DNA of 64,000 nt, from contig NQMI01000077.1 of the NCBI GenBank assembly GCA_002270565.1, positions 124,001-188,000 on the forward strand, in the 5' to 3' direction. The translations under genes were made by a program, and so were the position numbers. Within the stretch, counting starts at the first letter, position 1. Every line of letters starts with the position of its first letter. Under the pieces are notes generated by a model. That model was not told where the DNA came from. It did not search any database and worked only from the letters and a program-made list of their open reading frames with translations. Below are positions 24,718-36,912 of this stretch, piece by piece. This DNA is from Stenocarpella maydis (taxonomy: Eukaryota; Ascomycota; Sordariomycetes; Diaporthales; Diaporthaceae).

Positions 24718-25631
24718 TTGGGATACGGATACGATTCGCTGGCTGACACGAATTTCTTGGGCACTGTCTTCATGAGAATATCGCGACCCTGTCCACCTTG
24801 GATGTACTTGATCCCTTTGGCGGGCGCTGCCGACCCGCTCTGGCCGGACTCGGTGACTATTGACTACGACGAAGATTCTTTGCTCTGGGTCTCCACGCAG
24901 CGGATCCTTGATTCCTACTGCATCCCATGCGAGTGTCGGCTCGATGCCACACGTCCAACACACCCGAGTCTTTTCCTATCACCGCCTCTGCAGAGGCCCA
25001 ACGTCGACACCATTGTTCAAAGGAACTCGCGCATGTTGATCGGTCTTGACGGACATCTCCCCAAGGCAGCCAAGGCCAAGTTTGCAAACGCTGCGGACTT
25101 CCGACTGGTAGAGTTTGAGGGCAAGCCATTCCAAAGACAGGTTGAAATTGCCTGAGATGCAGCCGGACGGGCTGTGCCATCAGGGCTTCCGCTTTGGACC
25201 TCGCCAGCACGACCCGACAACTGTACGTTGTGGCCGGTGCGAACAGGGTCCTTGGGGGTTGCTACCACGGTCCTGAAGGAGACCCCAAGAAAACGCCAGA
25301 TGACGGGACTTCCTTCCTCCCACCCGAGAGCTCCAGGTGCTGGGGCTACACGGCAAACTGTGATGATTGGTCGTTTTTGTGCTCCGGTCCCAGGGTGACA
25401 GGGGGCAAGATATTGTACATGATGTGCAAGAACCGTTCGGCGAGTGACCGTTGGTATCATACTCGTAAGAAGAAGGAGGATTCGGATGTGTGGCGGATGG
25501 CGAGGTACATGATGGAGCAGGACAAACTCCTAAAGCTAGTAGTGGATACGATCAAAGCCGTGCAGGGCGGGCAAGGGAACAAGCCCCATGATGAGTCTTG
25601 TATGCCTGGGTGGTGTCAGTTTTCAAACTGA
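24718..25631 (+). other. Unidentified open frames, possibly a decayed or unannotated gene
   Basis: Two consecutive plus-strand frames adjoin: 24718-25155 and, in a different frame, 25194-25631. The second is Cys-rich and ends in a coherent helix-like stretch (RMARYMMEQDKLLKLVVDTI) followed by CMPGWCQFSN. I see no intron that joins them sensibly, so either a frameshift separates them or one is chance. I do not recognise the family. It could be a broken secreted protein or simply open frame by chance in GC-rich DNA. Confidence 0.2.
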
Positions 25632-26924
25632 GAGCAGGCGCCTTCTTAGCTACCTATATATATTCCTCCGGCCTGCTCTCTCGAGATGTTGCGTGGCTAG
25701 GTCTGGTACATATACCGGGTGTTTGTTGGAAAACCGCGGACCCGAAGGCACGTACTCGCAGATGTGAAACGCCCTCGGGCATCAGTCGCAGGCTGACAAT
25801 GAGCTCTGAGGGCACCGCGGGCTGCGCAGGCCCGTGTCAGGATGAAGTGGGTGAGTCAGTGGTTCGGATGTGGAGGACCAAGGCGGGCGCACGTTCAGGC
25901 AGCAATGCAAGCAGCAAACAACAATGGCGGCCATGTGGTGGCCAACACACGGCAGAATGGTGGCGTGGACGCAGTAGCAATGGCTGTAGCATTGCATAGA
26001 ACTTTGTGGGAGATTACTGCAGAAACAGACGTGAGTGTGCTGCGCAGGGCTTGGGCGGAGTCAAGAGCCAGACACACTGGGCTTTGTAGCATTTCTGACG
26101 GTTGGGTCGCCGATTGGGAGCAATGGCCGAGGCGGCAGTGAGGAGTCTGCAATACAAGTGAAGACGGTCACGGGGTGGGAAGCGGCAGCGAGGCAGGCCA
26201 AGGCATTGGTCAGCGATTAGCAGCAGGCTCAAGAGTGGACCTGGATCTGATCTGGATCTGGATCTGGATCTGGGCCAGCAGGGACGAAAGAGGAAAGGTG
26301 CCAAAAAAAAATCGGCAGACTCGTGGCTGATTTGGCTTTGGTGTGTGGGCACCGGGCTTGGGACACGGAGGAGGCGGATGGAGCATGACGTGCGAAACTC
26401 ACTGATCCTTGGCCGACAGAGCATGCGACCTGCACTGAAAAATATCCATAGGATTGGGAAAGCCCCAGGCATCAAGTTGACACACCTCGCTTTACTGCAT
26501 GACCAGAATGTGGTCCAGGATCAGGGAAACAATGGGCGTCGGGTCCTGGGGTTGACTCTGAGGGTCGCTGTGCGTGGGCCCACAAAAGCTGTCAGATGGC
26601 GCTAGCGCGATCTTGTTTTCCCGCAGACAACGTTTTTTGGAGCCGCACTATCCCCGATCGGGACTCAGGCACGTACTGTTGTGTGATTCGAAATCAGCAA
26701 CGGGGCCCCCCCTCGGACTATTTAATCCCTCCCATCTCTCGCCCTTCCTCTCTCTCCCCGCTCCCTTCACTTCCGTCTTCCATCTTGCATCGCCACAGCA
26801 CCACACCCTCTCCTGGCACACCTCAGCGGCCTCTGGCCCCTCCGTCCACCTCACAGCCCGTGCTGCCGTCCGAGGCTCTCATCTCCCCTATAACCATGAT
26901 TGGTCTGACCACAGGCGCGGTACG

Positions 26925-27026
26925 CCCTTCATCCAGCGTGGGTCGCGTGCTCACTGCATATGGCTCTGCAACTTACCCTTCATCCGGCGTGGGGCGTGGA
27001 TCCACTGCATACGGCTCTGCAAGGCG
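26925..27026 (+). repeat. 51-base tandem duplication (17-residue repeat in one frame)
   Basis: Two imperfect copies with a period of 51 bases, each starting CCCTTCATCC and ending in GGCTCTGCAA. Because 51 is a multiple of three, the frame open from 26596 to 27051 translates both as PSS(S/G)VGR..TAYGSA. The copies lie downstream of a TATA-like, CT-rich stretch, so they may be in a short coding exon or a leader. Confidence 0.6.
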
Positions 27027-29332
27027 TAGGGCGATCTGGAAAGAATATTGATTGGTTTTTCTGCCCCCCCTCTTTTCATTGCACCCGTGAGCTTGCCTCG
27101 CGATGCGACGAAGAGAATCAATCCTCAACCGTGTTGCTCTTGACCCGTCCCCGACCAGCCAGACCCATCGCGTATCGCCGTCGACCTGCGATGGCTTGTT
27201 TGCACCCGTGCTAAACAATCCAACCGTGACGACCATTCACACTGCGTTTCCGCGCAGAAATGACACTCAAACTGCCTGGGACAATGGGGAGGGAGGAAGC
27301 AGCAGGAACACGCAGGGACACGCAGGAACACTTCAATCTCAAGACCTCTTTGCGGTTTGCTCGAGTTGCGACGGAGTGGCGTCTACGTCAGCCAGGCACA
27401 GCCCTCAGAGAACTACCCCGAGGCTAACCGTCAAGAATGGAGATGCATTTCACAGTGCTATGGTTAAGCAATGGCCATGGAGGGCAGAGTAGGATTCAAT
27501 CTGCCTCGAGACGCCCAGATACGCAGGTGCGAAGCAGTAGGCCTTGTACACAGCAGTATTTGGGCAAACATGCTCCCTTCATCCTCCTTCCGGCCCAGAC
27601 ATCCTGCTCTAGCCAGCACCTTGAGCTGAAGCAGACAGGCCCGGGCCTGCAAACACCCCGATAGCTGTCAAAGTCTCCCATTGTCTTTCCCCCGCTATTA
27701 CTGGCCTGCAGTGAAGAAGTTGATTAGAGCAGCATCTAGGCCGTTTGCAAGTCTTCCTGTGCCGTAACAAACCAACAAGGACCAGCCCTACGCTGCCAAT
27801 CCCGCCAGCAGACACACCCAATTACGTTCGGTGGTCGGATCCAGAGCCGTCACCGTCTTGGTTTTTCTGTACTGGCCCCAACGTCATAATCAACCATGTG
27901 ACCGCGCTCAACTTGCAGCCGTGGCAATCCGTAGCCGCCGTAGACGTGACCGTATAGGGGTGCCTGGTGAGGGTTGGGTTGGCTTGCCCAGGGCTGCCCA
28001 TGTCCATTTTTGTGCTTCCTGTCGGTGGTTGGTGCACTGCGACGGGGAGAGAGAGTAATTATAAGTCAAGAGGTGGCACGTCGCCATATAATGGGCAAAG
28101 ATAGAAACACCAAGACGGGCAAAACCAGAGCCCAGCCATGGGTCTACATGAGCGCATAGGTAGACCCGGTCAGGTGGCCAGCCACAACATCATCGCATCC
28201 TCGGTGAGCAGCACGGGAGGCCACGCACCACAGACATCTTCTCCTTGGGACTGTGCAAGACCAGTTAGTTGATAACTTGAAGAATCAAGTGGAAGCAATT
28301 TGTACCTGAAGGAAGTTTCCTGTCGTCACGACTGCGCAATCATCTCTTCAAGCCTTTTTGAACATCAAAGCTTCTCATCAGTTGGTTTGAGCAGTGAGAT
28401 TGACCCAGAACATCTCAGGGATGGGTTGTTGATCAATAGGAAATTACTCTCTCGCACACAGCATAGTTCCATCTCCAACTGCCTTAGCAATGCTGGTGCT
28501 TGCGGAGCTTCTTGATCAGGTCGAGGCCTGGCTTCCTTCTCGTATGGTCAGTCCGCCTATGTGACTGTCCGAAAGGGTATCGCTCCGGCCTTCGCCACCA
28601 CCAACTTGGCAGATTCAAGCTGCTGAAAACTATTTGGAAGTCCAGGCAGAGGGCACGTCGGACTTCAGGCACTGGCTTGGCTCCTTGGGCGGGAGACACA
28701 TGAGAACGCAGTGTAGCTACCGCAAACAGGGGAAACAAGCATGCCCATGACCGCTCCATGTTGACGACGATGTAACCTGATGAGGAGGTGTTATATGTCC
28801 TTTACTTTCAGAAAAAAAAGAGGTAGCATAGTTATATACCTTACGGTAATATGACACAGCTAGGGGCCATGGAACTTAATTATATTTACAATGTCGAGAA
28901 TAAAATATATTTAACTTGTCTATAGGCTTAGTTTCTATCATCATCCTACTTTTTACACACTGGGAATTTGTGTGAATCTATAACTCTAATTTCTATATTG
29001 TGCACAATCTGGTCCTGTAGGCCGCCCAGTGCAAATACATCTTGTATGTACTTTGGTAACCACTTATCTGCCTGGCAAATTCAATCTGGAACTCCCAGCC
29101 CCCGGAGACAGGCGGTTGGACACACGCGAAATCCAGCTCATGAGCAATCAGGCCATGGGTTGTGCGACGAAGCATTATGGTATTGACGCACCCAACGCCT
29201 CTGCACCTACCTCGTAGGAAAGTGCGATATCCCCGCACCTCTCGTGCCCTTTTTGTACAATTATAAACACAAGAAGGTTAATGTCTAGCCCAGTCTTGTC
29301 CCGTCCCTGCTTCACCCCTCAGGCACGAGCTC

Positions 29333-32300
29333 TCATGCCCGGCCAAACATCCTAGCGCTGGCATCAACACCCTCACGGTCCACGAGGGTGCTTGCTGCAT
29401 CGCTCCTCGTGGACACCACACTGGCCCTCCTCAGGTCCTCGTCGCCAGCGGCGGCGTTGACCATTCCCTTGATCCCTAGTTCAACCTCGCCCACCCGCCG
29501 CAGCACGCCCAGGATAGCGCCCCTCAGCTCCCCTGTCACTTCTTTGCTGGCCATGAGTTCCACCACCAGCCCATAGAAGGACTGCACATGGCTCTTGAAG
29601 GATTGCTCCGGGAACGCCGCGTAGCCCTCCAGCACGTCCACCACGACGGGCCTCCAGGCCACAATGTTCCGGTGCTGGCTCTCCTCCTCGAGCGTCACGT
29701 AGCTACGAATGATACTCTTGCACAGCGGCACCAGCGCGTTTTCAACGTCGGCCTTGGACTCACTCCTACGCGGATCCGTGTCACCGAACATTCTGAACAG
29801 TATCGCAACATATGTTGCGGCGGACCCAGACTCCTGCTTCAGCAGATTCGGGGGCTGTTTCATGAAACCTTCCCTCCAGAGACGCATCCGGAGCTCCTTG
29901 TCGTTGTTGAATCGTTGAGCGAATTGGAACGACTTTTTGAGCACAGCCATCAGTCGGAGGAGCTCGTTGGACGGTATCTGTGCATAGACGTTGTCGTTGC
30001 TGAAAAGCTCGTTGACCGTCTCGATCATAAGGAGCTGTAGGACGCACCGGCTGATGATTTGGTTGAAGAAACGACGCCGGGCGGCAGAGATCTGGGGCGG
30101 AGGCACCTGGAGGTTGCTCGAGGGCTTGAACTCTTCGAGTGGTTTGGCTGTTGTCGGGGTCCTCTGGGGGTCTTCTTCCGTAGCGGTGCTAGCTGCGGTC
30201 GAAGGGCGGTCGTCGTCAGAGTGGCCGTTCGTATCCACGCCATTGATCTTCAGAGAAGACTTGGAGCCATCGTCTGTCGCTTCCAAGCCTGGGCTCAGCG
30301 GCTCCCCAAAGTCCACGCCGTTGGAGACGGGCGCCAACGATGCCGTGTTATTGATAGTCGTGGCTGTGAAAAGCTGGTAAGCTGTGGTGCGTTCGAACAG
30401 CTCGCAGAACGCGCCGACAATCTTTGACCAGTGCTCCACTGTGAACTTCCGCACATTCTGCAGAATCAGTTGCTGCAGGCAGTTGCTCCCTATCCTCGCG
30501 ATCGTATCATTCTCCTGGCAGATGCAGAGCGCCAGAAGCTCCAGGAATCGGTCGAGCATGTACTCGAGCGCCTCAAAGTAGTGGGTGAACAGTGTGATCA
30601 TATGGCGAAGAGCCTGGATCATGGTTGTCGATAGCCACACCGAGAGTTCCTCGTGGTTCAGCGCGTTGCTCATTTCCGGCTTGGAGCGGAGTACAATGAA
30701 GATTGGATACAACTGCTGCCGCCACAAAATATCCCAAAACTCTGGCGGGAAGTCCCCACCATACCTCAGCAGGGCCTCGAAGAAGTAGTTCAGAGCGTTT
30801 GACCGGACTTCAAGATCTTCCCCCGTCATGAGGACATCGTGAAAGGCAAACAAGACGGGGAACCAGAACCCTTCTTCGACTGATGTGCGGGTCTGCTGTC
30901 CGGGTGACTTGAGGTTGATATCTGCCATGCTCGACTGAGCAGCGTTGAGGTCAGGCTTCCGAGATAGCGGGCACTCCGGTGTCTTGAGCATCTGCGGGAT
31001 GATTGACTTGAGAGTCTCCATCGCTTGCAGGCTCTTCTTTTGGTATTTCATATTCTTTGAGAACTCCGTGAGACAAACAATAAGGTCCGTGAACGCGCCC
31101 TGGTTGATTACAACGCCAAACCTGGTCTTGTAAACTTTGAGGACATTTTCGTAGGCCATGTTGACGATCGTCTCGTTCGGGTCCCGCGCTGCGACGGTGA
31201 ATATTCCGAACATGGTCCTCCAGCCAGACCGAATATTCTCGCCCCTCGCCTGGATCATTTGGATGAGGCAGCTGAGGACCAACTCCTTCACCCTGAGATT
31301 GTTGGAGTTTGACATGACGTGTTCAAAGGGCTTCAGGAAGTCCTTCTGGAATTTAAAGCCAGGAAGCTCGTCGATCTCCATGAATCTCATTGACAACTGC
31401 CGCAGAGAGTCTATGGAGAAGATGACAACGGTCTCGTTGATGTGGCAGCCAGCCTTGTTGAAGTGCTCGCCAAGAACATCCCAAATGTGCGTCCACTCAA
31501 ACCTCACACGTGTCATGTTGTAGTAACTGATCTCGACAATCTTCTGCAAGCTGTACATGCGAGGCCTGTCATGTGCACCCGAGACTTTGATCTCGTCCCA
31601 GCTCACCTCAGTCAAAGCCCGGGCGAACTGGACGATGGCGTCGCCGTCGAGATTCGCCGTGTTGGTGAATATCCGGTCCACCGTCTTGATGATCTCATCT
31701 GACCTGGCCTCTAGAGCGAGGACTGTCGAGAACCCTTGAGGGCCTGTGTTGTTGCGTGGACGGTGTTTCTTGGACGATGAGGACCGCCTCGGATCATTGG
31801 TGCTCTCCCTCTGCAGCGGCACGAAGCGCGCCTTGGACACGTCCGGTACTGAGCTCTCGTCGACACCGCCAGTGATGAGCTGTAGGCGGTCTAGCTGACT
31901 GATGCACATGAGGATGTCCTTCCAGGATTCCTTGAGGTAATTGCCCTCGGTCTGACCAAGATCCAGCAGCACCTTGAGAGCTTCCACATTTTTGGCCAAC
32001 ACCTCCTGCGGGTTGTTGAGGTTCGCCGTGTTTTTCAAGACCGAGATGAAAGCCTCACGCGGGGTGGCCCATTCAAAGAAGCAGGCGATCTTTGCCGCCA
32101 GCTTCATTCCTTCAAGACAAAGCTTGACCACTTCCAGGTTGTGGGAGTTTTGCATTTGATTCGACAAGGCCGAGAAGTACGACATCCATGTGACGTCAAA
32201 CATGGGGCCGACATGCTTAAAGGATGTCGCAGGGATGAACTTGACACCAGCGTTGGCAGCGTTCCTCCGCTGATTGCGGAACAGATCTTTGAAAAGCTGC

Positions 32301-34990
32301 TCTGATCTGAGGGCAATCTCCTCGGACTGCTGTACGTATGCTTCCCTCCGCAAGTCCCTGCCGACGTTTGAAAAGACCGAGCCGAGACCAAGACCTAGGC
32401 CGCTGGTTTGGGGAGGGACCGCCCCAGCCGCAGCAGCGGCCTCTCTCTCGCTCTTCAGGACGATCTCGTTGCTGGCAATCTCGTCGTAGATGCTGGTGAG
32501 ATATTCTGCGGGGAGATCGGCATTGTCGTTGATGCCCCTGTTGTTCTTGATGAAGTCTTCCTTGGTCATGCGCCTCGCGATCTTGCTGCTGTGAAGATCT
32601 GTGTTCAGCATGATGACCGAGTACGCAAGCACATATGCCGTGTCAGAGCTGGCAAACGCATTGGGGTTGCCTGCGAGGTAGCGCGACGCGAATTGAAGCA
32701 TGAATCGATCGATCTTCTGGGCCTCGCCGGGAAGCCGAAATGCCTGTAGGAACTGGCGTAGTGCGTCTACGAAACGCCTCTTGTGAAAATCCATCGAGTC
32801 GACAAAAGCGTGCATAACCTCGATGTTTTTCGCATCGCCTTCCCCCAGGTACTCGCCTATCTGTGCCTTGTCCAATCGCTCCTCAGTCAGGAGGAAACGC
32901 GCCAGGTCTTGGGGGCTGTCGCTAGGTATAAAGCCCCCATCGAGCAGCATCCTGATACCTCTTTTAGGCTTGAAGTTGAAGGCTCGAATGGCCCTGTCGA
33001 GCGCGGTCTTGCGCGCCTTTTCCCTCTCCAGCTGCTCAGGGTCATCCTCGATGGTTGGTGTCGACGGCATGACGGGTGTCTCCATCCTCGACGTGCCGTC
33101 CGCGATGGAAGGGTCGATTGACTCCCTGACACCATCAAGGGATTGCCTCTTCTCAGCGTCTGAAGACTCGCTTGTCCCGTTTGCGTGGTCGGGCTGTGAC
33201 CAATTAACCATGGAACGCAGGGACTCAACGAGGGCGTCCAGCGCAGCACGCTTCATTAGATACTCCTTTGGGGTCCCGTTCTCGGGCTCTTCGGGAGGTA
33301 CAATGTTTGCTACCGACAGCGACGGCGGGAGCATCCCCTTCATCTGCCAGTCGCCCGGGTTTGTCTTTGCGGCCTTTTCCTCGTACTGCTGCTCGTGCTC
33401 CGGCTTCACCATGATGTTGGCCGTGGAGTATTTGGCGAGGTCCTCGACAATTGTTTGGAAGATGTTGTTCATCTGGCTGTCGCAGTCATAATTCAAGTAA
33501 GACTCTACAAGGGCGCGAGGATCGCCGCAGAATCTCTGGAGGATTGTGATGACCTGCAGCTTCTGCGTGGGAGATGCGTTCTTCCTGGACAGCAGGGCAA
33601 GATAGATCTCGTTGAGGAAGACCTCTATTTCTTTCTGCACGGGATATCAGGGGGGGTGGTCGAGAAAACCGAGGGTAGGGCAACAACAGACCTTGAATGG
33701 AGCTCGCATGAATTTCAGCATGAGCCAGAAGATGTCGGAGCAGACCTCGAACACGCGGTCGACGGAACTGGCCCCGTTGCGGGAGATACTGAGACAGAGG
33801 TAGAATTTTATCGCTTGGAGGAAACTCGTGGGCTCGTTGCTTTTGGTGCTCGTGATGGTACACAAGGGCGACGTGAAGACTGAAATATGGTTGTTGAGGA
33901 GTGTGTGTATGAGGTGGAGCGAGATGAGCTTGGACCGCATGGGCTGGCCGCGCAAGTCGTAGAGCATCTCAGGCGGCAGGTTCTTGGTGGACAGGTTACA
34001 GAAGGAGCGGAAGACGAGGTAGGCGTCTCTGACGTAAATCTCGTCCTCAGTGTCGAGAGACTCGTGCGCGTCGTCCTGGTCGCGGTCGGTGGCTGTCGTC
34101 TCGGCATTGCTCTGTTCTGATACTGATCTCGAAGCCTTCCGCGGCCCCTTTAGCTTGGTCACCATGGTGGGCCCGTCGCCCATGTTTGAGTCGTCGAAGC
34201 TCTTGCGGTGCTCCAGATCCCTCAGCGTCAGCTTGGGCCCCTCCTCGGGCGTCTTGTCGGCCGCGAGAGGCTCTGTGGCTGCGGCCTCGGCAGGCCCGCT
34301 GTCCTCGGCGCCGTTGGCATCCACCGAGTCGCGCCGGTCGAAGGTGGCACTGCTCTCGCCGTTCTTGAGTTTTGCCAGGTTGATGCGGGCCTCCTTCATG
34401 TGTAAGCGCGTCTTGACCCTCTCGAAGACGGTGCCGACCATCTGCGCCAGTGTCCCTTGGGCTATCTGCTGGTTGTTGGTGTTCCTGGACAGCAGGAAGA
34501 CGTTGTATACCTGGCGCACAGCTTTGAGCAAGCCGGCGCCATGGACCACGATCTTATCGTTCAGGACGGCGGCGAGGAGGGACTTTATGATCTGCAGCTG
34601 GACCTCGACGGGGGTGGACTCGCCCTGAAAGCAGTCGCATATTGTGTCGATGGCGCGCTCGATGAGCGGCGCCTGTGGCTGGGCGGGAGCAGGTGCGGCG
34701 GCATCTGGGTCGGCTGGGGGCTCGGAAGGGGGCTCGGATGTGAGGGAGAAGTAGGAAGAGGAGATGAGCTTGCCGATGCAGTCGAGGGCGGTGGTGGTGA
34801 GCTGGACGTTGCCAGAGCGCGAGGCCAGTTGCAGAGGCGCAAAGATGATCTCGGGGTCTGGCAGGTGGGGGTCTGCCTCCTTGAGGGCGGCCTGGGCCTT
34901 CTCGACGCCGTCGGTCAGGGGCTTGTTGCGGGTGCCGACATGTTTCTGGATGGCATCCAGAGAGGACACGACAAAGCGGATGGAGCTCAT
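29333..34990 (-). CDS. sec7: SEC7-type guanine nucleotide exchange factor for ARF GTPases
   Basis: Two exons, 34990-33692 and 33634-29333, flank a 57-nt intron and encode 1866 residues, in the normal range for large fungal BIG/Sec7 proteins. They load GTP onto ARF at the trans-Golgi and drive vesicle formation. The N-terminal third has the dimerisation/cyclophilin-binding region, an acidic low-complexity linker, and the Sec7 homology-upstream block (FRSFCNLSTKNLPPE... then LRSKLISLHL-like residues). The intron splits that block between MRAPFK and KEIEVFLNEIYL. The catalytic Sec7 domain spans about residues 639-823. It has the glutamic finger Glu737 in FRLPGEAQKIDRF, then VLAYSVIMLNTDLHSS and FIKNNRGIND. 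HEAT-like HDS repeats (GWRTMFGIF; ARGENIRSGW) fill the C-terminal half. Start ATG 34990 (MSSIRFVVSSLDAIQ) fits the family. It shares a 1.9-kb divergent upstream region with the E2 gene. Confidence 0.96.
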
Positions 34991-35096
34991 GGTCGCCGTG
35001 GCCGTGCTGGGCAGAGATCAGGAGGCATCCGCGTTGGGTGACCCTGCGAGGTGGATACAATCGGTCTTGGGCGCCCGCGTGGAATTAGGGGGAGAT

Positions 35097-35127
<31 letters not shown>

Positions 35128-36912
35128 CGGTTGGGTTTGTATTGGTCCTGATCTCGGCCCCCTGGACTATACCGGGGGTCAATGTGAGGATGCGGGAGAG
35201 GACCGGAGAGAGAGGGAGGTCGAGGGAAAGACAGTGAAGCAGGGAGGGAGGGTTGGTGGCCAGCGGATTTCCCACAAGGAGGGTTAGCCCATGAGAAAGA
35301 CAGCAACAGCAATTGGGCTCGGCTGACGGGGTCAGTGTTCAGGAACGGTGCTGGAGCTGGTGCAGCGGCGCTCCATGGAAAGGGCGGGTGCAGTGTCGGG
35401 GCCGGAGTCGAGGATGAATGTCGAGGTTGATGACGGCGGCGGCGGTTGCGTGCGTGTCTTTAGGCAGGTAGGTAGTCTGTAGTCTGGCCCGGTCAACCAA
35501 AGTGGTACCTGGTGTATGCCTACATAATATGAATCCACTATACTGCACTCACTGCAGGTGGGCTTGCAGAGAGGTGCTATGTGGTAGGTAGGAGGTAGGT
35601 GTGTATCCAGTACCCGCGTGGGCACTCTACCTTGCCGTGGGTTTCTGTACTCGGTACCCCTGTGGACTGCAACTCGAGTGCGCCGTGTCGCAGCTTGGGG
35701 GCCTCGACGAAGGGACCAGGTTGCAGCTTCAATAAAGCACGGGCCTTGCTGAGTGAGCTCTGGTTCAAGGCATGAAAGGCCGGGGCCCACCGTCAGCTCC
35801 AAGGGTCCGACGTCCCGGACAAGACCATGTTGGTGGCATTCCGGGACGTGGCCGATATACTGTATCATCAAGTCGACCCGTCAATGAGTCGGCATACCGA
35901 GTTATCTTCTCCAAATAGCTGCAGCATCTTTTCTTGTCAGCCCCCTGCCCCGGAAGCACACCTCGTTGAAGCAGCTGTTCGGTGAGTCTAGGTACCGAGT
36001 ACAACAACAAGACAGGCGTAATCTGAGCTGAGCCTGTGTGTGTGCCATGTGTGCGCACGAGAAGCCCGGATGACCGGCTTTACAGAGTGCTGTGCATTTT
36101 ATCGCGCACATGTATGTACCTAGGTATGGAGTGGACCACCAGAGGAATGGTATTTAGTATGCATGGTATGTATATACGCACTGGAGCACATGGAACGATT
36201 GAGAGAACAAGAGCAAACTGCTACTTTCTCACTCTTCTCTTGGCTGTGACTTGAACGGCGGTCGTCTACATAGTACGGAGTCGAGTCTGTGTACACGACA
36301 GAAGTATCCAGATAATAAAATGCCCCATGTCGGGAACTCAGCAATCGATAAGCCGGCATTTTTTGTCGGGTCAGACTTGGCCCAGGGCGGCATGGTGCAG
36401 TCCTGGGGCCCGCCCGCCAGGCCCGCGCTCAACGCCTTGCGGTACAAAGGTACATCCGGCCTCTGCTGCTGCTGGAGCTCCCACATCCTGGCCCACTGGC
36501 CTGGCAGGGACGGAGCTCTGTCTGCTATCTACCCCAACGAGAAAACCGGGTGTGACAAGACAAAAAAGATCGCACGCCGAAAAACTCCCTAACATCGGAC
36601 CTCTCCTCGCGTCAAGGCGACCCGCGCTCACTCACCCACTCGACCACTGCTCGCTTCAACTCATCCCAACTCTCGTCCTCGCCGCCCATTTTCTTCTTCC
36701 TCCCGGGCCTCTTGAGCAAAGCAAATTGCTGCCACCCGCCCAAGGACAATAATCCCTCCCGGTCCCTCGCCCGTCCGCTCTGGTGACACTTGCTGAGCGC
36801 AGGTCCGGACACCCACCCCCTTCGATCCCCGAGAGCTCTTTCCCCCCTCTTCTTTCTTCTTTCTTCTTTCCCGCAACCGCAACCCCAACCATATCCACAA
36901 CAGCTGCCCAGC
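34991..36912. promoter_or_regulatory. Divergent intergenic region between sec7 and PDH E2
   Basis: This region must contain both 5' regions. A (CTCTGG)5 hexanucleotide tract lies at 35098-35128, about 110 bases upstream of the sec7 start. A TACCTAGGTA palindrome lies at about 36118-36127. A long CT-rich tract at 36838-36880 directly precedes the E2 start, as is common in fungal leaders. No coding region is supported inside it. Confidence 0.5.

Larger units (their letters stand above)
22345..29332. other. Very long region with no confidently recognised gene
   Basis: About 7 kb lies between the rhodopsin 3' end and the sec7 3' end. It includes a T10/C-rich tract at about 22595-22630, probably in the rhodopsin 3' region, and a (GGATCT)n tract at about 26241-26273. 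At about 26710-26800 a TATTTAA-like box is followed by a long CT-rich tract, promoter-like in form. A 51-base tandem duplication lies at 26925-27026. Open frames at 22950-23366 (-), 23848-24354 (+), 24718-25631 (+) and 28484-28759 (-) are of protein-like length, but I cannot tie any of them to a family. Confidence 0.5.

Noticed and set aside
28484..28759. A minus-strand frame starting with a signal-peptide-like MERSWACLFPLFAVATL.
   Set aside because: The sequence after the hydrophobic start is Arg/Trp-rich with no family pattern, and other frames in the same DNA look equally coding. Too uncertain to list as a gene.
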